Notes: generated from the sequence alone by a model not told the origin. A stretch of 64,000 nucleotides of DNA from Saturnia japonica (GCA_033032175.1 CM065328.1:11718690-11782689); one strand, 5' to 3'; counted from the first letter of the stretch, positions 30,331 to 42,428 are shown. Numbers and translations are program-made.

Positions 30331-31084
30331 AATAGCACCGCGTTAGGGTTTTTGTTTATGTTTACCTAGATCTAACGGACGAGAGCGGAATGATGATGAA
30401 TTTGTTTTAATATGTTAAAACATATTTTGTGCGGTCGAAATTTGAAAGCACGTACAAGCAAGAGTAATGTCAGCTGCGTGGAATATTCGAGTGACAAAAT
30501 GTAGGCTCTCAGTGTTTGTTTGTTATACGCTTCATTTATTGTACCAAAGTATTTGAATACTGTATTTAAAGGTATAACTTTCTTAATAGTATATAGAGTT
30601 ACAGTATGTTGAATCGAGAACTCCAAGAAGTTGCCTGCAAGTTGAGACAATTCACTTGAGTGTTTTGTGTAGTACCGTTCAAATAAATAGTAGTCGTTGT
30701 TTTTGTTATCCACTATTGACGGTTGTTCACCTATCAGGCAACCCAACTTTATTTCTCATTTTCCGTGAGACATTGCTCGCATGTTTTATTGATTTTTATT
30801 TCATACCACTTCTGATAATATATATTTTTATCTCCTTAAATAAACACCTTATGATTATAGAAAATGGTATGGTAATTTTTTTTTTTTTTTTTAATGTTTA
30901 ACCTTATTGTAATGTACTGTCTTAAAGGCACTTTAAAAAGTGAAGTGCAGATATTTTAGCGTTTTATATTTGAATAGAAATTAAAGCCACACAGCTTGAA
31001 TAGTACCTACCTGATAACCAACTGTTGTTGAAATTATTACAGTTTAAGAAGGTAAATTTAAAACTTAAAACGTCTTTCACAAGT
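30331..31084. other. Spacer with unsupported open frames
   Basis: Open frames at 30,372-30,746 (minus) and 30,656-30,901 (plus) overlap each other and show no domain. A T17 run ends near 30,892. No gene supported. Confidence 0.35.
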
Positions 31085-31410
31085 AACCTTTCCATTGAGA
31101 CCATTCAAATGAGCCTAAATATGATATGTCTGCTGTAAATTGGTGACGAGTTAGATATTCTGCAGACTACAGATGATACTGTACCATTAGGTCAAGGTTG
31201 ATGTGTTCTTCGAGTATCATTGAAGTGACAGGTTACCAAATTTTGACTCAATAAAATCTTTGGAAGATGCTCACATCTAATTTAGCAAGTCGAAAAGAGC
31301 TGAAAATCTCCAAACGGCTTTCTTTTCTTAAATCATATCTAAGAATAGGCACTCTCTATCAAGTCGCCTTTTAAACAAAAATAATAGATCGAAAACCGTT
31401 AAACCGTTTG
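31085..31410 (+). repeat. Dispersed repeat 'P'
   Basis: Diverged copy of the family at 29,935 (TGAGCCTAAATATGATATG, AAATCATATCTAAGAATAGG). Confidence 0.5.
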
Positions 31411-32676
31411 ATCGATAAGGTTTCAATGTGTGCATGTTCCACGCGATCACGACGCCGTATGTTTTTTTACGAATTTAATCAATTTTTGTATTTAATTGTT
31501 AACTTTATAAAGAGGCATGGCAAATTAACGGTACTGTCTCTGATGGTTAGCACTGCACAATCTATAAATAAGAGCGACCACCAAGAGATCGACCAAGTCA
31601 TGCCAGCCTGCTATCACCATTTTCTCGTTCATTGATCAGCAGGGTGCACCACATGCAGATGAGGTTGGCTTGGGCGTGTCGGGTCTATAGATGTAATTCA
31701 CACTCCTTACCCTTTGTTCGTAAGCAGTGCAATTATTAAACAGATCGAAACATATACGTTATCAATTTATTTGCACTGCAGTGTAACAAACTGACAATGT
31801 GTACAAGCGTGCACAGTCGCGTTCCATCTAAAAGTCGGCTCTCTCCCTCTCGCTGAGAATTCGTCTCATTCTAAAGTTTCAAATGCTTGCTCATTACAAA
31901 CTTACCCGCGTATAATTGAAGTGGATTACTTACGTTCATACTGTATGAATACGCCATTTTAAAAGTCCCTCCGCCTGGAATATATTAATATAAAATTACA
32001 CTTTTTTTTAATGATATAGAATAAAATGCAGGCATTCAGTCCACGTTATTATAATTCTATTTATAACCAGACTCAGAAAGGCACAAGACCTGGCTGAAAA
32101 TACACATTAATAGGCTGATATTCATAACGACTGAGTAGGAAAATTTTGTGTGCTAGTAGGTATGTACAATAATCTAAAATTACTTTAAACTTTCAATTTT
32201 GAATTGAAATATACTACCCGTATATAAAAATATATATTATTTATCATAGGTATTTATTCCTGGTAAAGCTATATCACCGTTGAATCTGCATATATTATTT
32301 TAAAGTTTATGTTCCCCGTTATTGAGGAAACCTATTATCTGTGAGATTTGGTATGGTTAAAGTTTATATGGAGAAGGAGTGCAAAAAGCTAAAATTTATC
32401 TATATTATCTGTTACTAAAATATTGACATTGTCACTCAACGAAAAGTAATAGCAAGTGATGTTGATTATACTCATTGTTTATGAATACTGTAAATGTCAA
32501 ACAGAAAATAGTCTATGATCAAAAAGTCGCTGGTCGAATTTCGACCTTAGGGCGATCGCTAGTACTACTTACAAATAGGTTAAAATTAATATTTTCGTAA
32601 CATAAATTGATTTAAAAAAATTAACGAAATGTAATCTTATCTCTTTATATAATTATTTCCGAAAGATTAATAAAAC
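31411..32676. other. Spacer without recognised features
   Basis: AT-rich. A short open frame (31,408-31,635) has no domain. No tRNA or repeat boundary found. Confidence 0.4.
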
Positions 32677-34073
32677 TATATTATTAGAGTTGTGCCGATA
32701 ATGACTTTGACCGACTAGCCGACTAGCCGACTAGCCGATAAGTCGGTTGTAAAGAGGCCGACTAGTCGGCTAAGCCGATAACGGTTTCAGGGATTTCCGT
32801 AACGCTTCGTTTACAACTGATTTGTGCGCAAGTTGCAACTGCAAGTGGAACCTGTTTTGTGTTCTTCGAATTCTTTCTTGATTTTTGCTTTAGTACGGAT
32901 CAGAGCGGTGTTTTTGTGTAAAAAAATATTTTTGTGTAAAGATAATACTGTTATTATTAATTAAAGTGAACGAGTTCAATTAAAATTTTATCATGCCAAA
33001 AAGAAAGTGTTGTGTATGGATTATTTTTTGAACAATTGTGCAATGATTCCTGTAAAGTCAAGTGACACCAACGACAAATGCTAACTTCTCGTGATGGGCA
33101 GAGAAAAACAGCAAATACTACAAGTATGAACAACCATATTGAATACCGACCTCTAACCCTGATGATACCTCAGTTAGATTCTGCGATCAAATGTTCGACC
33201 ACAGACGATTCCCCCCGGTCGCAAATCTAAAGAGAACTACCTACAACAGTGCCTCCTCCGTCAACTTCAGTGTTATCAGAGGTCAGTTTATGTCAGAAAA
33301 GCCAACAAAATATTGAAGATAGTTTTGCTATACACTGGTCACGTGAGGACACAAGATCAAGAGACATCAATATTGCGATAGGTGAGATGATTGCACTTGA
33401 CAACCTGCCGTTGTCAATTATTGAAAACACTGGCTTTAGAAACTTGATGAGAAAAGTTAAACCAAAATATAACATACCGGGCAGAAAGTATTTCACAGAG
33501 AACATTATTCCTCAACTTTACGAAAAGGCTAAATTTGAAATACGAAGAGGAATGATGTGCAGCTGCAAATTCAGTCACTACTGACATGCGGACAAACATA
33601 AATAATGAAGAAAGTTTTTCGAGTATCACAGCTCACTGGTTTGAAGATAGTTTGAAATATCATCACGCAGTATTACAAATTAAACATTTTCCTGAAACAG
33701 ACACCACCAATAATATAAAAAATTGTTTAGAAGAAATTCCAACTTTGTGGGTATCTATATCCCATTGTACGAGACAACGGCAGAAATGTAAGGAAAGCAA
33801 TCGACAATTAAGCAAGTAATTTTTTAGAAACTGATTACCAAATGAAAGGTTGCTTTGATTTACATTTTAAAATGTGTGACTGATTATAAAATAAAAATAT
33901 TAATAAGCAATCAAGGTTTATATGTGATGTAATTCCCCCTACATATATTTTGTTGAGAAATACAAACAAAGTAAGAAGCCGGATAGTCTGCGCTCTTTGC
34001 CGAATAGTCGTTGACTACGATAGTGCCCGAATAGTCGACTTTGCCGACTAGTCGGCACATCTCTATACATTAT
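32677..34073 (+). mobile_element. hAT element with decayed transposase
   Basis: The element is 32,685-34,065 (1,381 bp). Its ends are TAGAGTTGTGCCGA and, inverted, TAGAGATGTGCCGA. The 8-bp target duplications TATATTAT and TACATTAT differ at one base. Subterminal arrays of CCGACTAG-type words (three and a half tandem copies at 32,711-32,742, more at 33,975-34,055) resemble transposase-binding repeats. The interior holds a broken transposase gene. Confidence 0.85.
32993..33830 (+). pseudogene. hAT transposase, N-terminal half, frameshifted
   Basis: The ATG at 32,993 opens MPKRKCCVW, the start of a BED-type zinc finger whose remainder is scattered over frames (C-terminal part near 33,105-33,150). 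The frame at 33,249-33,584 gives the conserved hAT stretch IENTGFRNLMRKVKPKYNIP with the following TENIIPQLYE. Further frames run from 33,586 to 33,830, where DNGRNVRKAI, the region holding a catalytic aspartate, appears in yet another frame before a stop. The second half of the catalytic core and the dimerisation domain are deleted. It is non-functional; the element must have moved using a relative's enzyme. Confidence 0.75.
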
Positions 34074-34104
34074 ATTAAAAGATTGTATTCAACAGTATAC
34101 CTAA

Positions 34105-34623
34105 TCTATACAATTAATAAAATTGAGGTGTCTGTTTGTAATGTCAAAATAACAGTTTTTTTACTAAATGCATATGAAAATATATAAGATACATTTATCA
34201 AAAAGCCCATTTTTAACATTGTTGTCTGTCTGTCTGTTTGTTCCGGGTAACCTCCGAAATGGTTGAATCCATTTTGACGGAACTTTCACTGGTAGATAGC
34301 TGAACTTGTAGGGATTAACTTAGGCTACTTTTATTTTACAAAAAGAATTAGGGTTCCGCACAAATAAAAAAACTGGTCATGGTGAATCAATTCGGGTGCT
34401 TAAATGGCTTATGCTTAGTAAGTCATAAGAGATATAACAAATTAATGTACTACATAATCATAGGCATCATAAAAACCTACAAAAAAATCCGGGAGAGTAT
34501 ATATCTGTCTTCTAAGAAACACACACAATAAGCATTTTTGTCTTTAAAATAGCCGGGAGCGGGGGAGCAAGATTCGTTCGGGCATTCTGTAGTCCACGTG
34601 AGCGAAGCCGCGAGCACAGCTAG
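34105..34623 (+). mobile_element. Non-autonomous Helitron, plus copy of an inverted pair
   Basis: It starts ATCTATACAATTAATAAAATT (TC at 34,105, preceded by A) and ends AGCACAGCTAG followed by T (CTAG at 34,620-34,623). It carries no gene. It pairs with the minus-strand copy 35,482-36,030; the two 3' ends face each other across 858 bp. Confidence 0.75.
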
Positions 34624-34694
34624 TTCAATAATAAAAGTCTATAATATTTTAACTTACACTCCGACAAGAATCAACATATTAGGGCTCATTGTCA

Positions 34695-34905
34695 CTTTTT
34701 TAACATTTATTTGTTTAGCGACTTACCCTCAATCTCACATGATCTTAAGTGGTGATGTGGTCCAAGATGGTGACACGCTAAGCCTAGTGGAAGACTGACT
34801 CTCAAGTGCAGCTACCGGAACACACCTATAGATGTTTGGCGACTAATTTCCAACTTGTGGGCGGTAGCTAGCTAGGCGGGCGTTAGAAAAATCCCTACCC
34901 TAAAC
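34695..34905 (-). mobile_element. Headless copy of SINE-like family 2
   Basis: It shares GATCTTAAGTGGTGATGTGG and CGCTAAGCCTAGTGGAAGACTG with 1,575-1,790 in the same orientation. The tRNA-like head is missing. Confidence 0.55.
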
Positions 34906-35481
34906 TGATATATTTAATGAAAAAATGTTTATTTAAAAAATATTAAGTTAATATTCTAAAAAGTCATACAGTATTCAATACAGTCATAATAATAATCTTA
35001 TAATAAATAATATTGTCCACAAATGTATAAGGATTTATTTAGCTATTTCGGTATTAAGTAATTGAATTTTATCCTTTTCCATCAATATAAGGTTCTATTT
35101 TATTTAATATCTATGATCACGCTATATATCTACTGAGGTATGTAGAAAGAACAGACTGCTATTTCTCTATATACGAACCTGTTCCATGTATCCTGTATTT
35201 AAGCTGATTACAAGTACATTTCACTTTTTATAGGTTTAAAATGAAATCAAAATCAAAAATATTTTATTCAATTTAGGCCATAAAGACGGCACTTGTGATT
35301 ATACGTTTTGTTATTTAATTGCAGCACCATAAGGATATGCAGTAGGTATGTATGTATGTAATAAGACGCCCCTAAAAATTTTTTTTATTTCTTATTCGAA
35401 CTCGGAGGCTTGTAAAATAGATATCAAGTGCAAAATAAATAAAAAATACATGCATAATCTGAATTACAGATTTATTGATTA
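34906..35481. other. AT-rich spacer between the inverted Helitrons
   Basis: No gene or repeat recognised, apart from GTATGTATGTATGTA near 35,345. Confidence 0.4.
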
Positions 35482-36030
35482 CTAGCTGTGGCTGCGGATT
35501 CGCTCACGCGGACTACAGAATGCCGTTGATCGGGCACACGCGCGAAGTTTGCTTCCTCACTCTCGGTTATTTTAAACACAAAAATGCTTATTGTGTGTGA
35601 TCATTAGAAGATAGACACAGGCTCTCTTTAACTTTTTTGTAGGTATTTTTAATATCTAAAATGTTGTAGTACATTAATTTGCTATATCTGTTATCGTTTA
35701 CTCAGCGTAAGCCGTTTAAGCGCCCGAATTGATTCACCATGACCAGTTTTTTTTATTTGTGCGGAACCCTAATTCTTTTTGTAAAATAAAAGTAGCCTAA
35801 GTTAATCCCTATAAGTTCAGCTATCTACCAGTGAAAGTTCCGTCAAAATGGGTTCAACCATTTCGGAGGTTACCCGGAACAAACAGACAGACAGACAACA
35901 ATGTTAAAAATGGGCTTTTTGATAAATGTATCTTATATATTTTCATATGCATTTAGTAAAAAAACTGTTATTTTGACATTACAAACAGACACTTCAGTTT
36001 TAACATTTATATATATATATATATATATAA
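35482..36030 (-). mobile_element. Non-autonomous Helitron, minus copy of an inverted pair
   Basis: Its 3' end CTAG lies at 35,482-35,485 with flanking T on its own strand. The 5' end has dissolved into a TA microsatellite at about 36,009-36,030. The 5' half is almost identical to 34,105-34,380, the 3' half clearly less so. Confidence 0.75.
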
Positions 36031-36124
36031 TAGTTAATGTATTTCTTTCAATGAACCATTATTTCTATCCCTATCTAGAAACTTAGAAAATGAATGTCAT
36101 TTTATTTAGAAATTTGTTTTAAAA

Positions 36125-36440
36125 ATAGTGTTTTCATTGACTGAACATTCTGATGAGTCCAAGCACGATATTTCTACTGTAAGGTGATGGAGAAGTTAGG
36201 TAGATCCTAGACGATGCTGCGGCATAGGTTAAGAATCCCAAGTTCTTCTCATTTGATAGAAGTACTAGAATACCAAGTTTAGAGTCGATCAGACCTGTGG
36301 AAAATGCTGAAATCCATTCATTAACGGCTTAACAGATTTTCTTAAATCATAGCTAAGAACACTCTCGAACAAGTCACCTTTCAAACAAACAAACAAACAA
36401 AAAACAAATCAAAATCGGTTATAGGCATTAAAGAGCTACG
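36125..36440 (+). repeat. Dispersed repeat 'P'
   Basis: It carries CAGACCTGTGGAAAATGCTG and TTCTTAAATCATAGCTAAG, shared with 29,935 and 31,085. It ends in an AAAC microsatellite near 36,390-36,410. Confidence 0.5.
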
Positions 36441-36849
36441 TTGTACCTTGTAAACTTATAAAACCTTCTTGGATGGTAAAAAAGTACACGTACCTACGGA
36501 CAAAACTACAAAATTAATGTTGAAAATTTCTTACTTGCAATGAGCCATCATAACTTATTTAGTTTACAAATAAGCCTTGAATTTCGGTGTATGTCGAGGA
36601 CGTACAATGAATCATTCAATTTCGACGGGAAATGGTGAAAAATTGCGAGGAAAAAATCTTATCTACATACTTTGTTCCTGACGCGTTACAAATGAGCGGA
36701 GGCATCTGAGCCCGCATACTTAAGTATCTATGATAATAGTGATGGGATAATGAATTTATCGAAATCGATGTTTTTATCATCTCGGTAATTTATTACTATG
36801 CTTATTCTTAACACCATAGGTACCTATTACTAGTGCATTACCGATCTTG
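36441..36849. other. Spacer
   Basis: No gene. A GTGATGGGATAATGA sequence near 36,750 may be a stray hAT MITE end. Confidence 0.35.
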
Positions 36850-37150
36850 AACTCCCCCACCACAAGGAACTCTTGAAGCACTATTCACTGCACAAACACA
36901 ACACAAGTCTATTTCGCTGCGATCTTCTGTAGTGAAGAAATTTCCAGAGAGAAATTTCCAAACAAAATTTCTCTGTCCCCCACCTCTCTTTAAACCGCCA
37001 TTCCCCAAGGAGCTCTTGAAACCTTACTCACCGCAAGAACACAAGACAAGGCTATTTGGATGCGATCTTCTCTAGTTTGAAGGTATTTCATCAATTGGAC
37101 TGTCATAAGTAGAGAGAAATCTCCAAAGACATTTCTCTGTACCATACTTC
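36850..37150. repeat. Diverged tandem duplication, two units of about 150 bp
   Basis: CAAGGAACTCTTGAAG.. (36,872) corresponds to CAAGGAGCTCTTGAAA.. (37,006). GCGATCTTCTGTAG, AGAGAAATTTCCAAA and ATTTCTCTG recur in the same order in both units. Noncoding. Confidence 0.6.
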
Positions 37151-38110
37151 TCTTCCCGTGTTGGTAGGAAACGATAACATTTTCCTATTGGAATGTGAAC
37201 ATCTTACTCCAGGTTTAACACTTGACTCAATAGAACGCGTCAGTGTATCGCATTTCGGGACCGGCCTGTATATATTCAGTAGCCAAGCGGGGTGCTAAGG
37301 ATATGGTACACGATCGGGTTGCCACCACCATGCACTTGCTGATAAACTTAGCACAGTTACGCTCTTTTGGTTTGTTGCGTTGTTGTTGTTACATTCAGCA
37401 ACCGAGAAGCTTGTCGGCCGGCATGGTAGTAACAAACTGGCAATTGATTGCTGATTTCTCGGTAGTTGCTGTTGTTTTGAATTATAATGTACTTACCATC
37501 AGAAACAGTGACGTCATTTTGCCATGCTACTATAAAAATGACAAACAAATTTATTTTTTGTGTCTATGTCTCTGTGATAATATACCACAATTCTGCCAGT
37601 GTCATGTAGTTTCCAGGCCAATTAGAAGGAAGGCAGGCTTGAAAAAAAATTGGACGCTGAGAGGCTGAAGAGCCGTGAAACATGATCGAAGTTGACTAAC
37701 ACCACTAACTAATATCTGAAATAAAAACATCACAACAAATTACAAAAACTCTTAGTAAGTTTACTACCCAGGCAAGACTAACTTGGCTTGCACTTGGTGT
37801 GCATACTAATGCACAACATAAAAGCAACGATAGATGTATTCTACTAATTAAAGTCTAATTTTATTTATATTTACGTGTTTACACAGAAGGTTAATGAAAG
37901 GAGTAAACGTGAGAGTGAGGAGGGTTTTCACGCAGGTGAGACGGGGAATCTCCTGGGGAAGTATATCATACAGTTACAAGCTAAATTTGGAACAGTCAAA
38001 AAATATATGATCTATGCCATATTCATCCAAACCACGTTCACAAAGAGAATGATCATTAACTGATTTTTTAAGGCAAATAAATACGTATTTAAGTGACAAA
38101 TTCCTTTGAC
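37151..38110. other. Unassigned region with a 141-codon open frame
   Basis: A plus-strand open frame at 37,243-37,668 has no ATG context, domain or conserved pattern that I recognise. It may be part of an unrecognised repeat. Not annotated as a gene. Confidence 0.3.
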
Positions 38111-38372
38111 ACAATATAACATAGCATACCATCACGCCTGTATTCCCCAAAGGGCTAGATATACCAAAGTACAGCCACAGTTTGCCAAGTATGTTTTTTA
38201 AGGCCCGTGTAATAGAGGACAAGCCTATTGCCTTTTATCGGGAACAAAGCTAAACTCCGAGCAGCTACTGAGAATTTCATAGAAAAACCAATATCACTTT
38301 GCTCGACCTGAGAATCGAACCCAGAACCTCGAGCATAGCAGTTACTCTTAAGACCACTAAGCTAATGATGCA
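38111..38372 (-). mobile_element. tRNA-derived SINE (family 1), inverted
   Basis: On the minus strand it has an A-box-like TAGCTTAGTGGTC (about 38,352-38,364), a B box GGGTTCGATTC (38,312-38,322), the CCCTTTGGGGAATACAGG body and a degenerate TATG tail. Same family as 17,148-17,417. Confidence 0.7.
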
Positions 38373-39839
38373 GTTTAATTTTGTTTGTATTTAGTTATTT
38401 GGATTTAACTACAAGCAACTGATATCAACGCGATTACAATTTTAAAATCTTGCAACGCTCACCGAGTTATGAATTTAAAGGAAGGTAATATTTTATCGAC
38501 AACGTATTTATTATATAATTTCCAATCACTAAAGTCAGTCCGCACCTGTGACACGTCGCGTCGGCGTATCGTTTACACCTCGTCCCTTTTGTTTCTCACA
38601 CAAAAACATATAAATCTAACAACACGCTGATAATACGAAGAAGGATTGCATTTCATGATGGCTTTTTACTTTTCTCGATGGCAAATACATGTTCTCTGTC
38701 TTTGTAAACTATACGTACAAATAAATTAAAATAAAGCTACTAATAAAGGTATTAAATTTATAAAATACAACCTCTATGATGATAACGTTTTTAAAAATGG
38801 AATTGTATGGAAGATTAGAGATGGGAATAAGTTACTTGTTGTACCGAAGAAAATGTAAAAAGCTACTAGCAGCGGAGATGTGGTGCCTAGGTGATGACCT
38901 GATGACACAAGCTTGCCCGGGTCAGACGAGGTTATAAAAGAAGTTAATAAAAGGTTTCTTTATTCTGAATACACCAACACGCATCCCATTTAAGTGTCTG
39001 TTCGTAATGTCAAAATATCTGCTTTTTACTTAATAAGGTGAGAGGTTACGGTGAGCTAAGATACGGGCAAAGTAATAATAATAGTATTTGGCATCCATCT
39101 TGGCAAGAAAAAAGAAGCTTACAAATTCTTACGTTTATCATACTGTGAAGAACCAGCTAGTTTCCTTCCTCCTACGATATCGGATCCTTCAAACGAAGCT
39201 TGAAGAGATATTTCTGCAGCCCGGAATGACGGAGATGACTTTTGATAGAATTTATCACCTTTGTTCTGAACTGTTCTGTACTTTACATTACATACGACGA
39301 TGTATACATTTCACCAAGCGACCATAAAAAATAAAAATAAAAAGGAAGTGCGCCGTCACGGGACGCCCGATAGATGTGAAACATCTTAGTGAATAAAAGA
39401 AAGAAAGAAAAACATTGAACACTAAATATTAAAAAACATATAGCATGGCGATGCGTCGCCACGGCCTATATCGCCACGCCAACAATCAGGTTTATCACTC
39501 GCCTATAGATGTTTCACATCAAAAAGAAAAAAAACCGAATGCAATAAAAACATTTCACTAAAAAAATAATTACATTTTTAATTTTTATTCGATTTCCAGA
39601 CCTCTTACTTCAATAATAGCCTATATCAATCCCACAATTAAGACAAATCTGACGGCACCTCGTATACTAAAATCCACCTAGCAGTTTAGGCTATAGAGCT
39701 TGCCAAAGAAATAGACATATATACATACATACGCTCGAAAAACATATCCCCCCTCCTTTTTCAGTCGGGTAAAAAGTTTAAATTACCGTTATACGTTGGA
39801 AAAACAACAAAAGACAACAACAACAACTTAATTGGAATG
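38373..39839. other. Spacer with small palindromes, no supported gene
   Basis: GATGTGAAACATC (about 39,375-39,387) and its neighbour GATGTTTCACATC (about 39,506-39,518) suggest ends of an unrecognised short element. An open frame at 39,088-39,327 has no domain. Confidence 0.35.
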
Positions 39840-40020
39840 TTTTTTTTTATTAATTTTCAGCCACAGCTTCATCGTTTATGAACCGATTTGGATGATTCTT
39901 TCTTTGTTGGAATGGGGATACCTCAAGAGTGGTCCCATTATAATTTCATTGGCATTGGACCTTCAACTTCGAAGAACACAAGGGAACTTTTGAAAATCAT
40001 TGAAGTTAGTTTTCTTCTTT
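39840..40020 (+). repeat. Dispersed repeat 'T', partial
   Basis: It shares GTTTATGAACCGATTTGGATG and CATTGGCATTGGACCTTCAACT-type blocks with the other T copies; the start is missing. Confidence 0.55.
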
Positions 40021-40028
40021 GTTAAAAA

Positions 40029-40298
40029 CTTGCTGTGCCCACGGCTTCGCTCGCATGGACATTGAGTGCAGTCGATAGGGCATACGCGCGAAACATAGAA
40101 ATTTTCCATTTATTATATTTGTAAGATAACACTGGTTAGGCTATGACTTTTATCGAAATAAAAAGTACCCTATATGTTATTCTAGGTCATAGAATATCTG
40201 TGTGCTAAATTTCATTCCGATTCGTTTCTACGGTTTTTGCGTATTTGAGTAACGAACATCCAAACATACACACTTTCACATTTATTATATTAGTAGGA
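40029..40298 (-). mobile_element. Short Helitron, minus strand
   Basis: On the minus strand it starts TCCTACTAATATAATAAATG and ends GTGGGCACAGCAAG (CAAG in place of CTAG), followed by T. It resembles a lepidopteran Helitron family with a GAAGCCGTGGGC-type 3' hairpin. It lies immediately after repeat T. Confidence 0.65.
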
Positions 40299-40530
40299 TT
40301 GTCTTGCTACCGATACTCTTTGAAGAGATGTATTGAACAATCCATATGCAAATATATTTTACTGTATTGGTATATATTATTCTTCAAAAGGTATTTTTTT
40401 AATCTTTGACAATAAAATCGGACCGTTTCGTAATTAAGAGGATGGCAGAGCAAATAAATCTGTCACTCAAAATCGATGTAGTGTTTTTACATTACTACTC
40501 CAGCCATTTTAAATTTTTGTCGTTTTTAAA

Positions 40531-40975
40531 TCTATATAATTAACGAGAGGGAACTGACGTTTTGTAACGTCAAAATAACAGTTTTTTTTTTATCAAATGC
40601 ATACAAAAGTGTACACGACACTTATAACAAAAAAGCAATTTTTTTTATTATTGTCTGTTCTTTTTCTGAGTAATCTTCGAAACGGTTGGACCGATTTTGA
40701 CGGGACTTTCACTGATAGATAGCTGATGTTGTGATGTTACATGGAGTAACTTGGGCTTCTTTTATATTTTTAGAAAATAAAATTAGGGTTCCGCACAAAT
40801 AAAAAAAAAATGGTCATGATGAACCAATTCTGGCGCTTAAATGGCTTATGCTGATTAAGCCTTAAGAGTTATAGCAAATTAATATACTACAAATTTGTAA
40901 GCATTAAAAAGACCTAAAAAAAGACAGGGAGAGTATCTACGTCTATTTTCTAAGGAACAAACAAACAGACAATCC
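40531..40975 (+). mobile_element. Helitron of the 34,105 family, 3' end lost
   Basis: TC starts at 40,531 after an A (TCTATATAATTAACGAGAG). The block CGAAACGGTTGGACCGATTT and AGGGTTCCGCAC follow. No CTAG terminus is found. Confidence 0.6.
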
Positions 40976-41337
40976 AAATTTATTATTATTTGTAAACATT
41001 GTAAATGCAGATTTGTACGAAACAGGAGGCAACGTTTGGAAATTTCATATACAATTTATATTAAGATCATTTCAAAAGTTCCAAGAGAAGGAATAGATGA
41101 CATAGACGTGTTCAAACAGTGTCATAAAGAACTATTGCTTGACAGATAAGGTGATCCGATAGGATATTGAACAACTTGGCTAAGTATTTGGCCTAATTAT
41201 AAGCAATTTGTCTTTTAGAGATTTGTCTGTTGCTACAAAGTCAGTAGTCCCTTTGGAACGTCTCTTTTCTCTGGCTTCCCATATACTAACTGAACTGTAA
41301 CAGATTGAACCCTGAACGGCGGTCAAAATATATTTTT
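40976..41337. other. Spacer
   Basis: No recognised feature. Confidence 0.35.
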
Positions 41338-41562
41338 TTTACGGACTTCAAAAAAAGGCGGAGGTTATCAATTCGAACGTATATATATTCTTATGTATGA
41401 CCACTCATAATTTCTTTGTTTATGAACCGTTATAGATTATTCTTTTTTCAAGGGTGGTCCCATTTTAATTTCATTGGCATTGGACCTTCAACTTCGCAGT
41501 ACGCCAGGGTACTTTTCGAAATCATTAAAGTTAGATTTCTTTTTTGTTAAAAATTGTCTTTT
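41338..41562 (+). repeat. Dispersed repeat 'T', near complete
   Basis: It starts ACGGACTTCAAAAAAAGGCGG and carries GGAGGTTATCAATTCGAACG, GTTTATGAACCG and TTGGACCTTCAACTTCG. It shows the uninterrupted form of the repeat that is split by a SINE at 17,148. Confidence 0.6.
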
Positions 41563-41639
41563 AAAAGCTTGAGATGCCGCGCCGATAATTGATTTGTTTA
41601 AATTAAACTTTAATCTCTCAAACTTACCTTATTATATAT

Positions 41640-41990
41640 GTTCTTCTTCTTCTTCCTAACTTGGCAACCGGTCACCTTTAATGAAGACCACTCTACTGGC
41701 ATTATCGAGTGAATTATAGTGACATGTGTTATGACACTTATGACGATTCAGTATCCTAACAAGATGGTGGCTCCCTTGTTAGATCTTTCTAGGAAGTTTT
41801 GTGGGATCTCGGAATGAATGCTTTCAGCTTATATTTATAATCCACTTCACTTATGCACAAAAACCAAACTATATCACGCAAAACGCCACCAATATTACAT
41901 AATGTAGGGTCAAATACCTAAGTAAATGAATAAAAAATAAAAACCACAACATTCACTTCAAGATCCCGCCAAAAACTTCTAATATATGTT
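41640..41990 (+). repeat. Older LINE-flank repeat, uninterrupted copy
   Basis: Inverted R-type sequence (CTTCTTCCTAACTTGGCAACC) runs directly into inverted L-type sequence (AAGATGGTGGCTCCCTTGTT). It shows both that the Jockey flanks were once contiguous and what the Helitron site at 24,930 looked like when empty. The following 41,991-42,242 holds nothing recognised. Confidence 0.65.
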
Positions 41991-42302
41991 AAAACAAATT
42001 AAGTGTTTTATTTACTTTGTAAACTTTGTACAATAGATAATCTATTGCGATTGTGATTTAATGCAAAAGATCGAGCATCCCTACCTACCCTGTAATCCAG
42101 CCAGAGTTTCAAACGAGAGGAGAGGCGTCAGGCGTGGCGGCGTGGACAATTAATCTAGACATTCTAGACTGAACAACCTGAGAAAACCATATTTAGCAAC
42201 ACAATTGTTTCACTAATAGGCTTTTCTACAAAAACTTATAAGTCATGATAGGAAAAACATAACTTTGAAATGATCGAAGTGTAATCCGCAAAGAAATCTT
42301 CT

Positions 42303-42428
42303 CACGCACAAGTAGTGTGCGTGGGGAAACCGCTTCAGGGCATAGCCCTCTGTTGGTGACAGTCTTCGACGCCCGCTACAACGGGCGTGTCTCTGTAATA
42401 AGGCCTCGCGTAACTGACGCTGAGGCCT
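42303..42428 (-). promoter_or_regulatory. Three consecutive hairpins in the 3' UTR of Jockey family 2
   Basis: Stems: CACGCACA/TGTGCGTG (42,303-42,323, 5-nt loop); ACGCCCG/CGGGCGT (42,369-42,388, 6-nt loop); AGGCCTC-GCGT/ACGC-GAGGCCT (42,401-42,428, one bulged base, 5-nt loop). They may be transposition RNA signals; that role is inferred. Confidence 0.5.

Noticed and set aside
32711..32742. CRISPR-like direct repeats
   Set aside because: Eight-base contiguous tandem words without spacers, explained as hAT subterminal repeats.
37243..37668. 141-codon open frame with a cysteine-rich end
   Set aside because: No domain, no splice or start support, and surrounded by repeats; only noted as unassigned.
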